This document shows, piece by piece, positions 41,771 through 50,677 of a stretch of DNA of 64,000 nt. Within the stretch, counting starts at the first letter, position 1. Each line of letters starts with the position of its first letter. The DNA is from VXYL01 sp965243095 (lineage in GTDB: Bacteria > Pseudomonadota > Gammaproteobacteria > Pseudomonadales > Azotimanducaceae), in assembly GCA_965243095.1 (NCBI GenBank), contig OZ251530.1:310001-374000 (forward strand). The letters are read 5' to 3'. The notes beneath the pieces were generated by a model. That model did not search any database, was not told the DNA's origin, and saw only the letters and a list, made by a program, of their open reading frames with translations. The translations under genes and the position numbers were made by a program.

Positions 41771-43825
41771 TCATTCGCGGTGTTGCGCCGCGGCCGCGGG
41801 CAGAGGCGCTTCCGGCGGCGCCAGGTGGCCGGCGTCGATGAACGCCATGATGCCGAAGAGGGCGCCCCAGGAGTGGAACGGGTCGCTGGACAGGGCCACG
41901 TCGTCGCCGGTGCCGGTGATGGCCGAGTAGTTCTCGCTCACATAGCCCTTGCGCCGCCACTCGGCCACGAACATGGCCAGCGAGCGGCTTGCGAGTTCGG
42001 CGGCGGTGCGGTGGTCGCCGGCTCGCCGCAGCCCCAAGTAGGTGAGGAAGTTCAGCGGCGGCCAGATGGCGCCTTTCCAGTAGCGCTGGCGCGGGAAGGC
42101 GGGATCGTCGCGGCTGATGGAGGGAATCAGCCATTCGCCCCAGAACTCCTCGGGGTTGCGCAAGTGCTCAATGAGGCGGCCGGCGCGGTCTGGGCCCGGC
42201 ACGCCGGCCAGCAGCGGGTAGAACAGCGTGGGCGAGCGCCGTTCGGAAAACCGCTCGCTGTCGGTGTGGTAGTTCAAGTAGTAGCCATGTTCCTCCACCC
42301 AAAGCCGCTCCAAACCGCGCGCGAAACGGGCGGCCCGCTCTTCGAGTTCCGCCGCTTCCTCCGCGCGCCCCAGAACGCGCGCCAGCTCCGCCAGCGCCCG
42401 GCAGTCCGCGATGTAGAGGCTGTTGAGGCCCACGTCCTGCAATTCCAAGGTGTTCTTGTCGCGGTTGAACGGCACATCCTCGTACATCGGCGAATCGTCC
42501 ATGCCGGATTCGTAGCGGGCCGTTCGCGCGGTGCGCACGGCGGGTTCGTGGAACGGGTTGGGCGCGGCGTGGGAACCGTAGGCGAGCAGCCCCTCGTTCA
42601 TCCGTTTCGCCAGCCACCACCGGTTCCACGCCAACAGCGGCTCGAAGGCGGCTTCCAGGAACCAGCGTTCGGGATGGCGGCGAAACACCTCGCGCACCAT
42701 GAGCGCGCCCACCGGCGGCTGCGACCGATCCCAGGATTTGCTGCCGTTGCCGCGGTTGTCGTTCGGCAGAAAGCCCTCGGCGGTGTGGCCGCGCAGATGC
42801 TCGATGACGTTGGCGTAGGCCAGCTCGCGGCTGTCGAGCGCGGTCAGGTAGGCGAGGAGGAAGTTGTCCCAGCCGAACAGCGCCGAACCGCCGTACTCCT
42901 CGTTCCACAGGCGGCCCACCGTGGAGACCACGCGCCGATGGCGCGGTTCGTACACCGTGTTCCACGCGAGGCCGGAGACCACCGCGGCGTAGGCGTCCCG
43001 CAGCGCCTCGAAACGCTCGGCACGGGCTAGGAAAGCCGCCCGTTGGCGTTGCAAGGTTTGGCGAATCTCCGCCAAGTCGCGGTGGCGGCCGGTGGCGATG
43101 CCGACAGCGCGATCCAGCCGCACCACATGCTGCGGCAGCAGTGAGCGCGTGTAGGGATCCACCACTGTTTCGCCGTTGACGTGGATAGTGCGGTTCGTCG
43201 TTGGCAAATCCGCCGCGAAGCCGCCGGGCGTCCGCGCGATGGCGCCCGGTTGGTTCCATGCCAAGGCCGCGCCGACGACCAGCTCGAACGGCGCATCCGC
43301 TTCGCCTTCCGGTGCCACCAGCAGCACCAGATCGTCGCCATCGTGGCCCGCCTCCACACGCGCCTCCAAACCCTGCCACGCGAGGCGCATCTCGATGTAA
43401 GCGCCATCCAAGGCGTGCAAACCGGGTCGAATGTGCTCCACGTCCGGCGCTTCCGCGCCGCCACGCCCGATGAGCGCTTCCGTCAAGTGCCCCTCGTCGA
43501 GCCAAGCGTGCCGCTTCAAGCCAAGGTCTATGGTCAGCCCGTCGGGCAGATGTACGACGCGCAGCACGCTGCGGCTGTCCCAAGTGTTCCAGCCGGAGGC
43601 GAGCCGCCGCTGGATCGCCCGATACTCCGGCGTGTCCGCCAACGCAGCATCGTACTCAGCGAGGGAATCCGGCCACGCTTGGCGCTCCGCCTCGGCAGAG
43701 CCCTCCGGGCGTTGGTTTCCCTCCGATTGGGCCGACCCCGCGAGTGCCGGATTCGCGCAAAGGCAAAGCCCCAAGATCAGCAGCTGCGACGCCGATGCGG
43801 GTGGAAGAACGGGCGATCGGCTCAC
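41771..43825 (-). CDS. Secreted trehalase/GH63-like glycoside hydrolase
   Basis: 684 aa. A signal peptide (LLILGLCLCANPALAGSAQ, about residues 14-32) directs export. The (alpha/alpha)6-type catalytic part has WNTVYEPRHRRVVSTVGRLWNEEYGGSALFGWDNFLLAYLTALDS, NDNRGNGSKSWDRSQPPVGALMV, ESGMDDSPMY and RYWKGAIWPPLNFLTYLGL, all typical of GH63/GH37-like enzymes (mannosylglycerate hydrolase, trehalase). The GxDNF...D and MDDSP regions hold probable catalytic acid/base residues. It probably cleaves an alpha-linked oligosaccharide outside the cell. Divergent from the S10 operon, with 224 bases between. Confidence 0.85.
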   Translation of the reverse strand: MSRSPVLPPASASQLLILGLCLCANPALAGSAQSEGNQRPEGSAEAERQAWPDSLAEYDAALADTPEYRAIQRRLASGWNTWDSRSVLRVVHLPDGLTIDLGLKRHAWLDEGHLTEALIGRGGAEAPDVEHIRPGLHALDGAYIEMRLAWQGLEARVEAGHDGDDLVLLVAPEGEADAPFELVVGAALAWNQPGAIARTPGGFAADLPTTNRTIHVNGETVVDPYTRSLLPQHVVRLDRAVGIATGRHRDLAEIRQTLQRQRAAFLARAERFEALRDAYAAVVSGLAWNTVYEPRHRRVVSTVGRLWNEEYGGSALFGWDNFLLAYLTALDSRELAYANVIEHLRGHTAEGFLPNDNRGNGSKSWDRSQPPVGALMVREVFRRHPERWFLEAAFEPLLAWNRWWLAKRMNEGLLAYGSHAAPNPFHEPAVRTARTARYESGMDDSPMYEDVPFNRDKNTLELQDVGLNSLYIADCRALAELARVLGRAEEAAELEERAARFARGLERLWVEEHGYYLNYHTDSERFSERRSPTLFYPLLAGVPGPDRAGRLIEHLRNPEEFWGEWLIPSISRDDPAFPRQRYWKGAIWPPLNFLTYLGLRRAGDHRTAAELASRSLAMFVAEWRRKGYVSENYSAITGTGDDVALSSDPFHSWGALFGIMAFIDAGHLAPPEAPLPAAAAQHRE

Positions 43826-43873
43826 GACGTAGCTACGATACCACCATCACTGCGGTAGCAAGCGAAAATCTTG

Positions 43874-43901
43874 TTGACATCGGCCGGCAACGGCCTACAA
43901 T
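43874..43901 (+). promoter_or_regulatory. Sigma70-type promoter of the S10 operon
   Basis: A consensus -35 TTGACA (43874-43879) and -10 TACAAT (43896-43901) are separated by 16 bases and point at rpsJ. A transcript would begin near 43908 and carry a ~140-base leader before the GTG at 44050. Confidence 0.75.
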
Positions 43902-43925
43902 CCGCCATCCGTTTCGCGCAGACCT

Positions 43926-43955
43926 CCCGCCGCGGCAATCGCGGTGGGCGGTTTT
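43926..43955 (+). promoter_or_regulatory. Leader hairpin with T-run upstream of rpsJ (possible attenuator)
   Basis: cccgccgcg (43926-43934) pairs with cgcggtggg (43940-43948), with one G-U pair and a 5-base loop, followed closely by TTTT (43952-43955). Its place between the promoter and rpsJ resembles an attenuator; in many gammaproteobacteria L4 controls S10 transcription at such a leader. That function here is inference. Confidence 0.5.
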
Positions 43956-44049
43956 CTGTGCGTGATTAGCGCCGATCCCGTTTTCCGACGCGGTCCCGAC
44001 TAGGACGCAACGGAAGGGGCCGGAGGGCTTGTGAGGGCAAGGAGAAAAC

Positions 44050-44364
44050 GTGGCGCAGAGCCAACGCATACGCATCCGCTTGAAGGCGTTTGATCATCGG
44101 CTGATCGACGTCTCCACGGAGGAAATCGTGGACACCGCGAGGCGCACCGGCGCCCAGGTGCGCGGCCCCATTCCGCTGCCCACGCGCAAGGAGCGCTACA
44201 CCGTGTTGATCTCGCCGTTCGTCAACAAGGACGCCCGGGATCAGTACGAAATACGCACGCACAAACGCCTGTTGGACATACTCGAGCCCACCGAGAAGAC
44301 GGTGGACGCCTTGATGAAGCTCGATTTGGCCGCCGGCGTGGACGTGCAGATCAGCTTGAACTAG
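44050..44364 (+). CDS. rpsJ: 30S ribosomal protein S10
   Basis: 104 aa, GTG start with AAGGAG 9 bases upstream. SQRIRIRLKAFDHRLID, VRGPIPLPTRKERYTVLISPFVNKDARDQYEIRTHKR and the C-terminal LDLAAGVDVQI are near-universal S10 sequence. First gene of the operon. S10 also serves as NusE in antitermination. Upstream, the usual str genes (tuf, fusA) are absent; a divergent glycosidase is there instead. Confidence 0.98.
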   Translation: MAQSQRIRIRLKAFDHRLIDVSTEEIVDTARRTGAQVRGPIPLPTRKERYTVLISPFVNKDARDQYEIRTHKRLLDILEPTEKTVDALMKLDLAAGVDVQISLN

Positions 44365-44412
44365 AACGCGCCGCTTGAATACGGCGTTAGAGCGCGGAAC
44401 CGAAGGCAACAC

Positions 44413-45069
44413 ATGGCCATAGGGGTGATAGGCACCAAGAGCGGCATGACGCGGGTGTTCACCGAGGAGGGCGAGTCCATCCCGGTGACCGTGATCGTCG
44501 CGCCGCCGAACCGCGTCACGCAGGTGAAGACGGCCGCCGCGGACGGCTACGACGCCGTGCAAGTCACCGCCGGCGAGGTGAAGTCCAGCCGCGTCACGCG
44601 CCCGCTCGCCGGGCACTTCGCCAAGGCCGGCACGCCGGCCGGCCGCGGCCTTTGGGAATTTCGGCTGGAAGGCGGCGCGGAAGGCGAACTGGAACCCGGC
44701 GCTGAACTCGGCGTGGATCAATTCGAGGCCGGGCAAGTCGTTGATGTGGCCGGGGTGTCCAAAGGCAAGGGCTACGCCGGCACCATCAAGCGCTGGAACT
44801 TCAAGAGCCAGGACGCCAGCCACGGCAACTCCATTTCCCACCGCGCCCCCGGCTCCATCGGCCAATGCCAAACCCCCGGCCGGGTGTTCAAGGGCAAGAA
44901 GATGGCCGGGCAGCTGGGCAACCACCGCGTCACCGTGCAGAACCTCACGGTGGTGGAGGTGCTGCCGGAGGAAAACCTCCTCCTCGTCAAAGGCGCCGTG
45001 CCCGGCGCGCCGGGGGCGGACGTTTGCGTGCGCCCGGCGGTGAAACGGGCGGCGTCCCAAGCAGGGTAA
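44413..45069 (+). CDS. rplC: 50S ribosomal protein L3
   Basis: 218 aa. IGVIGTKSGMTRVFTEEGESIPVTVI at the N-terminus and the long loop HGNSISHRAPGSIGQCQTPGRVFKGKKMAGQLGN, which reaches towards the peptidyl-transferase centre and contains the Gln normally methylated by PrmB, identify L3. Second gene of the S10 operon; the 48-base gap to rpsJ has no recognised feature. Slightly longer than E. coli L3 at the C-terminus. Confidence 0.98.
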   Translation: MAIGVIGTKSGMTRVFTEEGESIPVTVIVAPPNRVTQVKTAAADGYDAVQVTAGEVKSSRVTRPLAGHFAKAGTPAGRGLWEFRLEGGAEGELEPGAELGVDQFEAGQVVDVAGVSKGKGYAGTIKRWNFKSQDASHGNSISHRAPGSIGQCQTPGRVFKGKKMAGQLGNHRVTVQNLTVVEVLPEENLLLVKGAVPGAPGADVCVRPAVKRAASQAG

Positions 45070-45075
45070 GCAACG

Positions 45076-45690
45076 GTGGCGGAGCAAATCACAGTGGCGG
45101 CGGTGGAAGGCGATCCGGTCACCGTTTCCGCAACGGCTTTCGGCGAATCCTTCAACGAGGCGCTGGTGCATCAAGCTGTGGTGGCCTATCTGGCCGGTGG
45201 CCGGCAAGGCACGAAGGCGCAGAAGTCGCGGGCGGACGCGCGCGGCGGCGGACGCAAGCCGTGGCGGCAGAAGCGCACCGGCCGCGCCCGCGCCGGCTCC
45301 ATCCGCAGCCCGCTGTGGCGCGGTGGCGGGCGGACGTTCGCGGCGCGGCCGCGGGATCATTCCGTGAAGCTGAACCGCAAGATGTACCGCGGCGCCATGC
45401 GCTGCATCTGCTCCGAACTCGTCCGCCAGCAACGCCTTCTCGCCACCCCCTCCCTCTCCCTCGAAGCCCCCAAAACCAAACTCCTCGCCGGCAAACTGCG
45501 CGATCTGGGCCTTGCCGACGTGCTCCTCCTCACCCGCGAGGCGGACGCCAACCTGGAACTCGCCGCCCGCAATCTGCCGCATGTGGAAGTGCGAACCGCC
45601 GCCGCCATCGATCCGGTGAGTTTGATCAGCCACGACAAAGTGCTCGCCACCGCCGACGCCATCCGGCACTTGGAGGAGGGCTTGGCGTGA
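45076..45690 (+). CDS. rplD: 50S ribosomal protein L4
   Basis: 204 aa, GTG start 6 bases after rplC. FNEALVHQAVVAYLAGGRQGTKAQKSRADARGGGRKPWRQKRTGRARAGSIRSPLWRGGG is the conserved extended loop of L4 that lines the exit tunnel. In gammaproteobacteria L4 represses its own operon by binding the leader, making the hairpin at 43926 a candidate target. Stop overlaps rplW start by four bases (GTGA). Confidence 0.97.
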   Translation: MAEQITVAAVEGDPVTVSATAFGESFNEALVHQAVVAYLAGGRQGTKAQKSRADARGGGRKPWRQKRTGRARAGSIRSPLWRGGGRTFAARPRDHSVKLNRKMYRGAMRCICSELVRQQRLLATPSLSLEAPKTKLLAGKLRDLGLADVLLLTREADANLELAARNLPHVEVRTAAAIDPVSLISHDKVLATADAIRHLEEGLA

Positions 45691-46022
45691 GCGAAGTCGC
45701 CGAAAATCCGCGCCCGAGGTTCGTCAACGAGCGCCTCTACACCGTGCTGCGGGCCCCGCACATCACCGAGAAAGTGACCAACCTGGGCGACTGGAGCAAT
45801 CAATACGCCTTCAAGGTCGCCCGCGACGCCACCAAGCGCGAAGTGAAAGCCGCGGTGGAGAAGCTGTTCGGCGTGAAAGTGATCAACGTGACCACCGCCA
45901 ACGTGAAGGGCAAGGTGAAGCGCGGCCTGCGCGGCCACCCGTCGCGGGGCAAGAACTGGAAGAAGGCGTATGTCCGCCTCGCCGAAGGCGAGAGCTTGGA
46001 CTACACCGTGGTGGAAGGCTAG
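45687..46022 (+). CDS. rplW: 50S ribosomal protein L23
   Basis: 111 aa from a GTG overlapping the rplD stop. LYTVLRAPHITEKVTNLGDWSNQYAFKVARDATKREVKAAVEKLFGVKVINV is typical L23, the protein at the exit tunnel that docks trigger factor and SRP. A ~10-residue N-terminal tail (MSEVAENPRP) is longer than in E. coli. Four bases before rplB. Confidence 0.96.
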   Translation: MSEVAENPRPRFVNERLYTVLRAPHITEKVTNLGDWSNQYAFKVARDATKREVKAAVEKLFGVKVINVTTANVKGKVKRGLRGHPSRGKNWKKAYVRLAEGESLDYTVVEG

Positions 46023-46026
46023 GCCC

Positions 46027-46857
46027 ATGCCCGCGATCAAGGCCAAACCCACCTCCCCCGGCCGCCGCTTCGTCGTGCAGGTGGTGGATCGCACCCTGCA
46101 CAAAGGCTCGCCCTACAAGCCGTTGGTGGAGAAGCAAAAGTCCACCGGCGGGCGCAACGGCGCCGGCCGCATCACCACGCGCCACCGCGGTGGCGGCCAC
46201 AAGCAGCATTACCGCAAGATCGATTTTCGCCGCGAGAAAGACGGCATCGAAGCGAAGGTGCTGCGTTTGGAGTACGACCCCAACCGCACCGCCAACATCG
46301 CCTTGCTGCGCTACGCGGATGGCGAGCACCGCTACATCATCGCGCCGCGTGGCGTTGCCCCGGGGGACGTCTTGGAGTCCGGCGTCCGGGTGCCCATCCG
46401 CCCGGGCAACAGTCTGCCGCTGCGCAACGCGCCGGTGGGCAGCGTGGTGCATTGCGTGGAACTGAAACCGGGCAAGGGCGCGCAATTGGCGCGCAGCGCC
46501 GGCGCCTCCTGCCAGCTGGTGGCGCGCGAAGGCGCGTACGCCACATTGCGGCTGCGCTCCGGCGAAATGCGGCGGGTTCATGCCGAGTGTCGGGTGACGC
46601 TCGGCGAGGTGGGCAACAGCGAGCACAATCTGCGCTCGCTCGGCAAGGCCGGCGCCAAGCGCTGGCGGGGCGTGCGCCCGACCGTGCGCGGCGTCGCCAT
46701 GAATCCGGTGGATCATCCGCACGGTGGCGGCGAAGGCAAGTCCTCCGGCGGCCGCCATCCGGTGTCGCCGAAAGGCCTGCCCACCAAGGGCTTCAAGACG
46801 CGCAAGAACAAGCGCACGGACAAACTCATCGTTCGCCGCCGCGGCGGCAAGAGGTAG
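46027..46857 (+). CDS. rplB: 50S ribosomal protein L2
   Basis: 276 aa, the standard length. KPTSPGRRFVV, STGGRNGAGRITTRHRGGGHKQHYRKIDFRR, and AMNPVDHPHGGGEGKSSGGRHPVSPKGLPTKGFKTRKNK with the functionally critical His in NPVDHPHGGG. L2 joins the subunits and is needed for peptidyl transfer. Fifth gene of the operon, 9 bases before rpsS. Confidence 0.98.
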   Translation: MPAIKAKPTSPGRRFVVQVVDRTLHKGSPYKPLVEKQKSTGGRNGAGRITTRHRGGGHKQHYRKIDFRREKDGIEAKVLRLEYDPNRTANIALLRYADGEHRYIIAPRGVAPGDVLESGVRVPIRPGNSLPLRNAPVGSVVHCVELKPGKGAQLARSAGASCQLVAREGAYATLRLRSGEMRRVHAECRVTLGEVGNSEHNLRSLGKAGAKRWRGVRPTVRGVAMNPVDHPHGGGEGKSSGGRHPVSPKGLPTKGFKTRKNKRTDKLIVRRRGGKR

Positions 46858-46866
46858 AAAAGACCC

Positions 46867-47142
46867 ATGCCAAGAGCGCTGCGCAAAGGCCCGTTCGTGG
46901 ACACGCACCTGCTGCGGAAAGTGCAGGAAGCGAGCGCCACCAAGGATCGGCGGCCCATTCGCACCTGGTCGCGACGTTCCATGGTGGTGCCGGACATGGT
47001 GGGCCTCACCATCGGCGTCCACAACGGCCGGGCGCACGTGCCGGTGTTCATCTCCGAAGACATGGTGGGCCACAAGCTCGGCGAATTCGCGCCGACGCGC
47101 ACCTACCGCGGCCACGCCGCCGATCGCAAGGCGCGCCGCTAG
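46867..47142 (+). CDS. rpsS: 30S ribosomal protein S19
   Basis: 91 aa. MPRALRKGPFVDTHLLRKVQ, RTWSRRSMVVPDMVGLTIGVHNGRAHVPVFISEDMVGHKLGEFAPTRTYRGHAADRK is classic S19, which binds 16S rRNA at the head near the A-site tRNA with S13. In operon order between rplB and rplV. No unusual feature. Confidence 0.98.
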   Translation: MPRALRKGPFVDTHLLRKVQEASATKDRRPIRTWSRRSMVVPDMVGLTIGVHNGRAHVPVFISEDMVGHKLGEFAPTRTYRGHAADRKARR

Positions 47143-47180
47143 GCCGCTTCGCGCTGGTTGGATTGGAGGGGGCAACGGCG

Positions 47181-47519
47181 ATGAAGGCGAGCGCGACGGC
47201 GAAACGGCTGCGCATCTCACCGCGCAAAGCGCGGCTGGTGGCGGATCAGGTGCGCGGCAAGCCGGTGGGGCAAGCGGTGGACATCCTCAACTTCAGCAAC
47301 CGCAAGGGCGCGATTCTGGTGCGCAAGGTGGTGGAATCCGCCATGGCCAACGCCGAGACGCAGGGCAACGCGGACATCGACGACCTCACGGTGGCCGCAA
47401 TCGCCGTCAACGAAGGCCTGACCATCAAGCGCTTCCGCCCGCGCGCCCGCGGCCGCGCCGACCGCATCTTCAAACGCACCTGCCACATCACGGTCACCGT
47501 GGCCGACAGCGAAGGCTGA
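47181..47519 (+). CDS. rplV: 50S ribosomal protein L22
   Basis: 112 aa from ATG 47181, preceded by GGAGGGGGC. MKASATAKRLRISPRKARLVADQVRGKPVGQAVDILNFSNRKGA and the beta-hairpin FRPRARGRADRIFKRTCHITV that lines the exit tunnel are L22 hallmarks. The hairpin is where macrolide-resistance mutations arise in other species. Longer frames upstream overlap rplB and are not real. Confidence 0.97.
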   Translation: MKASATAKRLRISPRKARLVADQVRGKPVGQAVDILNFSNRKGAILVRKVVESAMANAETQGNADIDDLTVAAIAVNEGLTIKRFRPRARGRADRIFKRTCHITVTVADSEG

Positions 47520-47557
47520 GCGAACGCGGGAACAATCAAGGGAGAACCGTTAAGAGC

Positions 47558-48217
47558 ATGGGTCAGAAAGTCAGCCCCACCGGCATGCGCCTCGGCATCG
47601 TGAAGAAGCACACGTCGGTTTGGTACGCCACCAAGAAGGACTACGCGAAGCATCTGCGCAGCGACCTCGCGGTGCGCGAGCGCATTCACCAGCGGTTGGC
47701 GCAAGCATCCGTGAGCCGCATCGACATCGAGCGGCCGGCGCAGACCGCCCGCATCACCATCCACACGGCGCGGCCGGGCATCGTCATCGGCAAGAAGGGC
47801 GAGGACGTGGACCGCCTGCGGCGCGAACTGTCGCTGCTGATGGGCGTGCCCGTCCACATCAACGTGGAGGAGATCCGCAAGCCGGAGGTGGACGCCTTCC
47901 TCGTGGCGCAGAACGTCGCGCAGCAGTTGGAGCGCCGCGTGCGCCACCAGCGCGCCATGCGCCGCGTGATGCAAAACGCCATGCGCCTCGGCGCCAAAGG
48001 CATCAAGGTGCGCGTGGCCGGACGCCTGAACGGCGCCGAGATCGCCCGCGACGAGGTGTACGCGGACGGCCGCGTGCCGCTGCACACCCTGCGCGCCGAC
48101 ATCGACTACGCCACCGCCGAGGCGAAAACCACCTACGGGGTGATCGGCGTGAAGGTGTGGATCTTCAAAGGCGAGATCCTCGGCGAAGAAGAGAAGGCCG
48201 AACCGGCGCAAGCGTAG
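47558..48217 (+). CDS. rpsC: 30S ribosomal protein S3
   Basis: 219 aa from ATG 47558, with AAGGGAG upstream. MGQKVSPTGMRLGIVKKHTSVWYA, the KH domain GIVIGKKGEDVDRLRRELS, and VRVAGRLNGAEIARDEVYADGRVPLHTLRADIDY are standard. S3 helps form the mRNA entry channel. The last ribosomal gene here: the usual downstream rplP, rpmC and rpsQ are missing and a membrane-protein gene follows after 63 bases. Confidence 0.98.
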   Translation: MGQKVSPTGMRLGIVKKHTSVWYATKKDYAKHLRSDLAVRERIHQRLAQASVSRIDIERPAQTARITIHTARPGIVIGKKGEDVDRLRRELSLLMGVPVHINVEEIRKPEVDAFLVAQNVAQQLERRVRHQRAMRRVMQNAMRLGAKGIKVRVAGRLNGAEIARDEVYADGRVPLHTLRADIDYATAEAKTTYGVIGVKVWIFKGEILGEEEKAEPAQA

Positions 48218-48280
48218 CGCCCGGAGCGTGCGAACATAGGCTCGACTGGGCGCGGGGCCGGGCACGAGCTAGCTTTAGCT

Positions 48281-50677
48281 ATGGCGGGTTCCACGGGCCG
48301 CTACGCATTCGGCGAACGGCGTCAATTCCCGCGTTGGCTGCCCCTTGCGGGGCTCGTCGCCGTGCTCGGCATCGGGTTCCTAGCCGGGGGCGAACGCGGC
48401 TTTTTCTACCGCCCGTGGTCGCCCGATTGGCAAACGGTTCAGACGCTCACGCTGGTTGAGAACCTCTCGCTCGACCGTCCGTTCCTGGCCAAGCGCGTAT
48501 ACCGCACGCCGGAAGGCCGTGTCGCGTACGAAACCTACAACCGCCATCCCCCAGGGATAGTGCTGGTGCTCAAGTTCGCCTTGCTGCCGTTCGATGGTGA
48601 CTTGCCAGCGCAAATCCTCACCGCCCAATGGCTGATGCTGGCGCTGTTCGGCGCTGCCGCGATGCTCGCCTATCTATCGTTGACGCGGATAACTCGCCAG
48701 CCCGCGGTGGCGGCAACCGCCACGCTATTGGTGTTCTCATCGTGCTACATGCTCGGCTACAGCGACACGGTTTACGTCGACATGAGCGTCGCGTTGTTCG
48801 CGGTGTTGCTGGTGTTCCACGGCATGGTGTTATGGCGCGAAGATGGCCGCTATTGGCAGTTGCCGGCCAAGGTGTGCGTGGCTTTGCTGTTCGACTGGCA
48901 CGTGTACGCGTTGCTCGCGCCGTATCTCGCCCTCGGCTTGGTGCATCAATTGGCGTTGGCGTGGCGGAATGGGGAAACGCCCGGCCCCCCGGCGCGGCGT
49001 TTGGGTATGGCGGTTTGGCGTTGGCTGCGCGGCCGCGAGTTCTTGCTCGGCGCGATCGCGTTGTTGTTCGGCACCGCGGTGCTCGGCTACAACCTAGCCG
49101 TGGAGCGCGCCGCGTTCGCGGGGCAGTCCATCGCTTTGGTCGATCTACCGTCGGCGCACTCGGTTGCCCGCCGCCTCGGCCTCGACGCCCCGGCACGGGA
49201 AGCTCTCGCCGACCTGCTGGCATGGCCGACCTTCCAGCAGTGGCAGTTGCACCGCATCGGGGGGATGTCGGTGCCGTTCGTTTCGCCCGGCCAGCCGGCG
49301 AACTTCTGGACCGAGTGGCAGAGCGAATCCGCCGGCGCGCCCCTTGCGTGGTTGGGCGCTGTGGCGACGGTGGTGTGCGTCCTCGCTCTGCTGGTTGTGC
49401 GCCGCCATCGGCGGGCCATGACCGCGTTGGCGGCGTTGGGGTTCTGCTGGGCTTGGGGCCTGCGCCACCACGCGGCCGAGCTGCACCACGACCACGATGC
49501 CCTGTTCTACCTCGGCGTACCGCTCATCGTTTACACCGCGACTTTGATGTTCGCCACGAAGGTGTTCGGGGGCCGCGTGGTGGTCGGTTTGGCGGTGGCC
49601 GCCGGTTTGGTCTTCGTCTTGTCCAGCGCGAAGATGAGCAAGGTGCGCCTCGTCGGCGAGGGGCTGGCGAGGGAGAAGGCGCTGTTCGCGGAGTTCCAAA
49701 CCATCCGCGAGCTTGTGCGTGGCAAAGACGTGCTGCTCGACTTGCCGAAGGATGCCTTCCGTTGGTCTTTCCCGATGCCGGCCAAGTTGCACTACTACTT
49801 GGCCGGCAGCGTGGTGCAGTATCCAACCATGCCGAGCGTACGCCCTCCGGACATGGTGCTCAGCGTCACGCGAGCACGGCACCGCTCGCTGCTGACCCCC
49901 GATCACGAACACGTCTTCCTCTACGATTCCCCACGCGCCGTGGATGAGATCGCCGCGACGCTCCGCCGCGAGTACCGGGACATCGCCGCCGCCCAGCCGG
50001 TAGCTGGGGCTGAGTTCGACATCCACCTCCGCGATGGCGCCATCGTCCTGGCCAAGTCCCCGTGCCGCCCGGCGGATGCCCGAGGACGCTTCCAACTCCG
50101 TTTCTTCCCACTCAACGCGAACGACTTGGCAGCCCCCAGCTACGCGTTCTGGTTCGGCGAGCACGGCGTAACGATGGATGACAAGTGCTGGGCCACCGTG
50201 CCGCTGCCCACCTACCCGCTAGCCAAGGTGTGGGTGGGCCACTGGACATCCACGGCAGGACTGCAATGGCAAAAGATCAACACCGACGAGGGCTTGCGAG
50301 CGCTGCGTCGCGCCCGCGCGGCGGCACTCGCCGGCGAGCCGGACGCCGCGGACGGTCACTTCGACGTCTATTGGGCGCGTGAGGATGATGGCGGGGCTGC
50401 GCTGACGTACCTGCGCGAAAGCTGCCTGCCGGCGGACCAGCAGGCGCGTTTCCTGCTGCACATCGTGCCTGCCAACACCGGCGACCTGCCCGCCTCAAGT
50501 CGGCGCCGCGGTTTCGACAACCGCGACTTCGATTTCGCCGCCCGCGGCGCAGTGATCGCTGGCACTTGCGTGGCGACAGTTAAACTACCGAACTGGCCAA
50601 TTCTGCGTGTGCGAACCGGCCAACATGCGCCCGCTCGCGGCGTGCTTTGGGAAGCGGAACTGGGGCCTCCGAAATAG
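48281..50677 (+). CDS. Large membrane protein, GT-C glycosyltransferase-like, with duplicated C-terminal domain
   Basis: 798 aa. About ten membrane helices between residues ~20 and 450. The first loop has RPWSPDWQTVQTLTLVENLSLDRPFLA and YETYNRHPPGIVLVLK, resembling the acidic and Pro-rich loop of GT-C glycosyltransferases. After a soluble region, two similar ~80-residue modules occupy about 592-671 and 713-798. Each has a C-x-P-A-D start, then RFxLxxxPxNxxDL(P/A), GxxxxxxCxAxVxLPxxPxxxVxxG, and finally a W. No exact function known to me; probably envelope polysaccharide modification. It has its own start after the S10 operon. Confidence 0.7.
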   Translation: MAGSTGRYAFGERRQFPRWLPLAGLVAVLGIGFLAGGERGFFYRPWSPDWQTVQTLTLVENLSLDRPFLAKRVYRTPEGRVAYETYNRHPPGIVLVLKFALLPFDGDLPAQILTAQWLMLALFGAAAMLAYLSLTRITRQPAVAATATLLVFSSCYMLGYSDTVYVDMSVALFAVLLVFHGMVLWREDGRYWQLPAKVCVALLFDWHVYALLAPYLALGLVHQLALAWRNGETPGPPARRLGMAVWRWLRGREFLLGAIALLFGTAVLGYNLAVERAAFAGQSIALVDLPSAHSVARRLGLDAPAREALADLLAWPTFQQWQLHRIGGMSVPFVSPGQPANFWTEWQSESAGAPLAWLGAVATVVCVLALLVVRRHRRAMTALAALGFCWAWGLRHHAAELHHDHDALFYLGVPLIVYTATLMFATKVFGGRVVVGLAVAAGLVFVLSSAKMSKVRLVGEGLAREKALFAEFQTIRELVRGKDVLLDLPKDAFRWSFPMPAKLHYYLAGSVVQYPTMPSVRPPDMVLSVTRARHRSLLTPDHEHVFLYDSPRAVDEIAATLRREYRDIAAAQPVAGAEFDIHLRDGAIVLAKSPCRPADARGRFQLRFFPLNANDLAAPSYAFWFGEHGVTMDDKCWATVPLPTYPLAKVWVGHWTSTAGLQWQKINTDEGLRALRRARAAALAGEPDAADGHFDVYWAREDDGGAALTYLRESCLPADQQARFLLHIVPANTGDLPASSRRRGFDNRDFDFAARGAVIAGTCVATVKLPNWPILRVRTGQHAPARGVLWEAELGPPK

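Noticed and set aside
43926..43955. Simple terminator for an upstream gene
   Set aside because: No plus-strand gene ends upstream, and it lies inside the S10 leader after the promoter, so an attenuator is the better reading.
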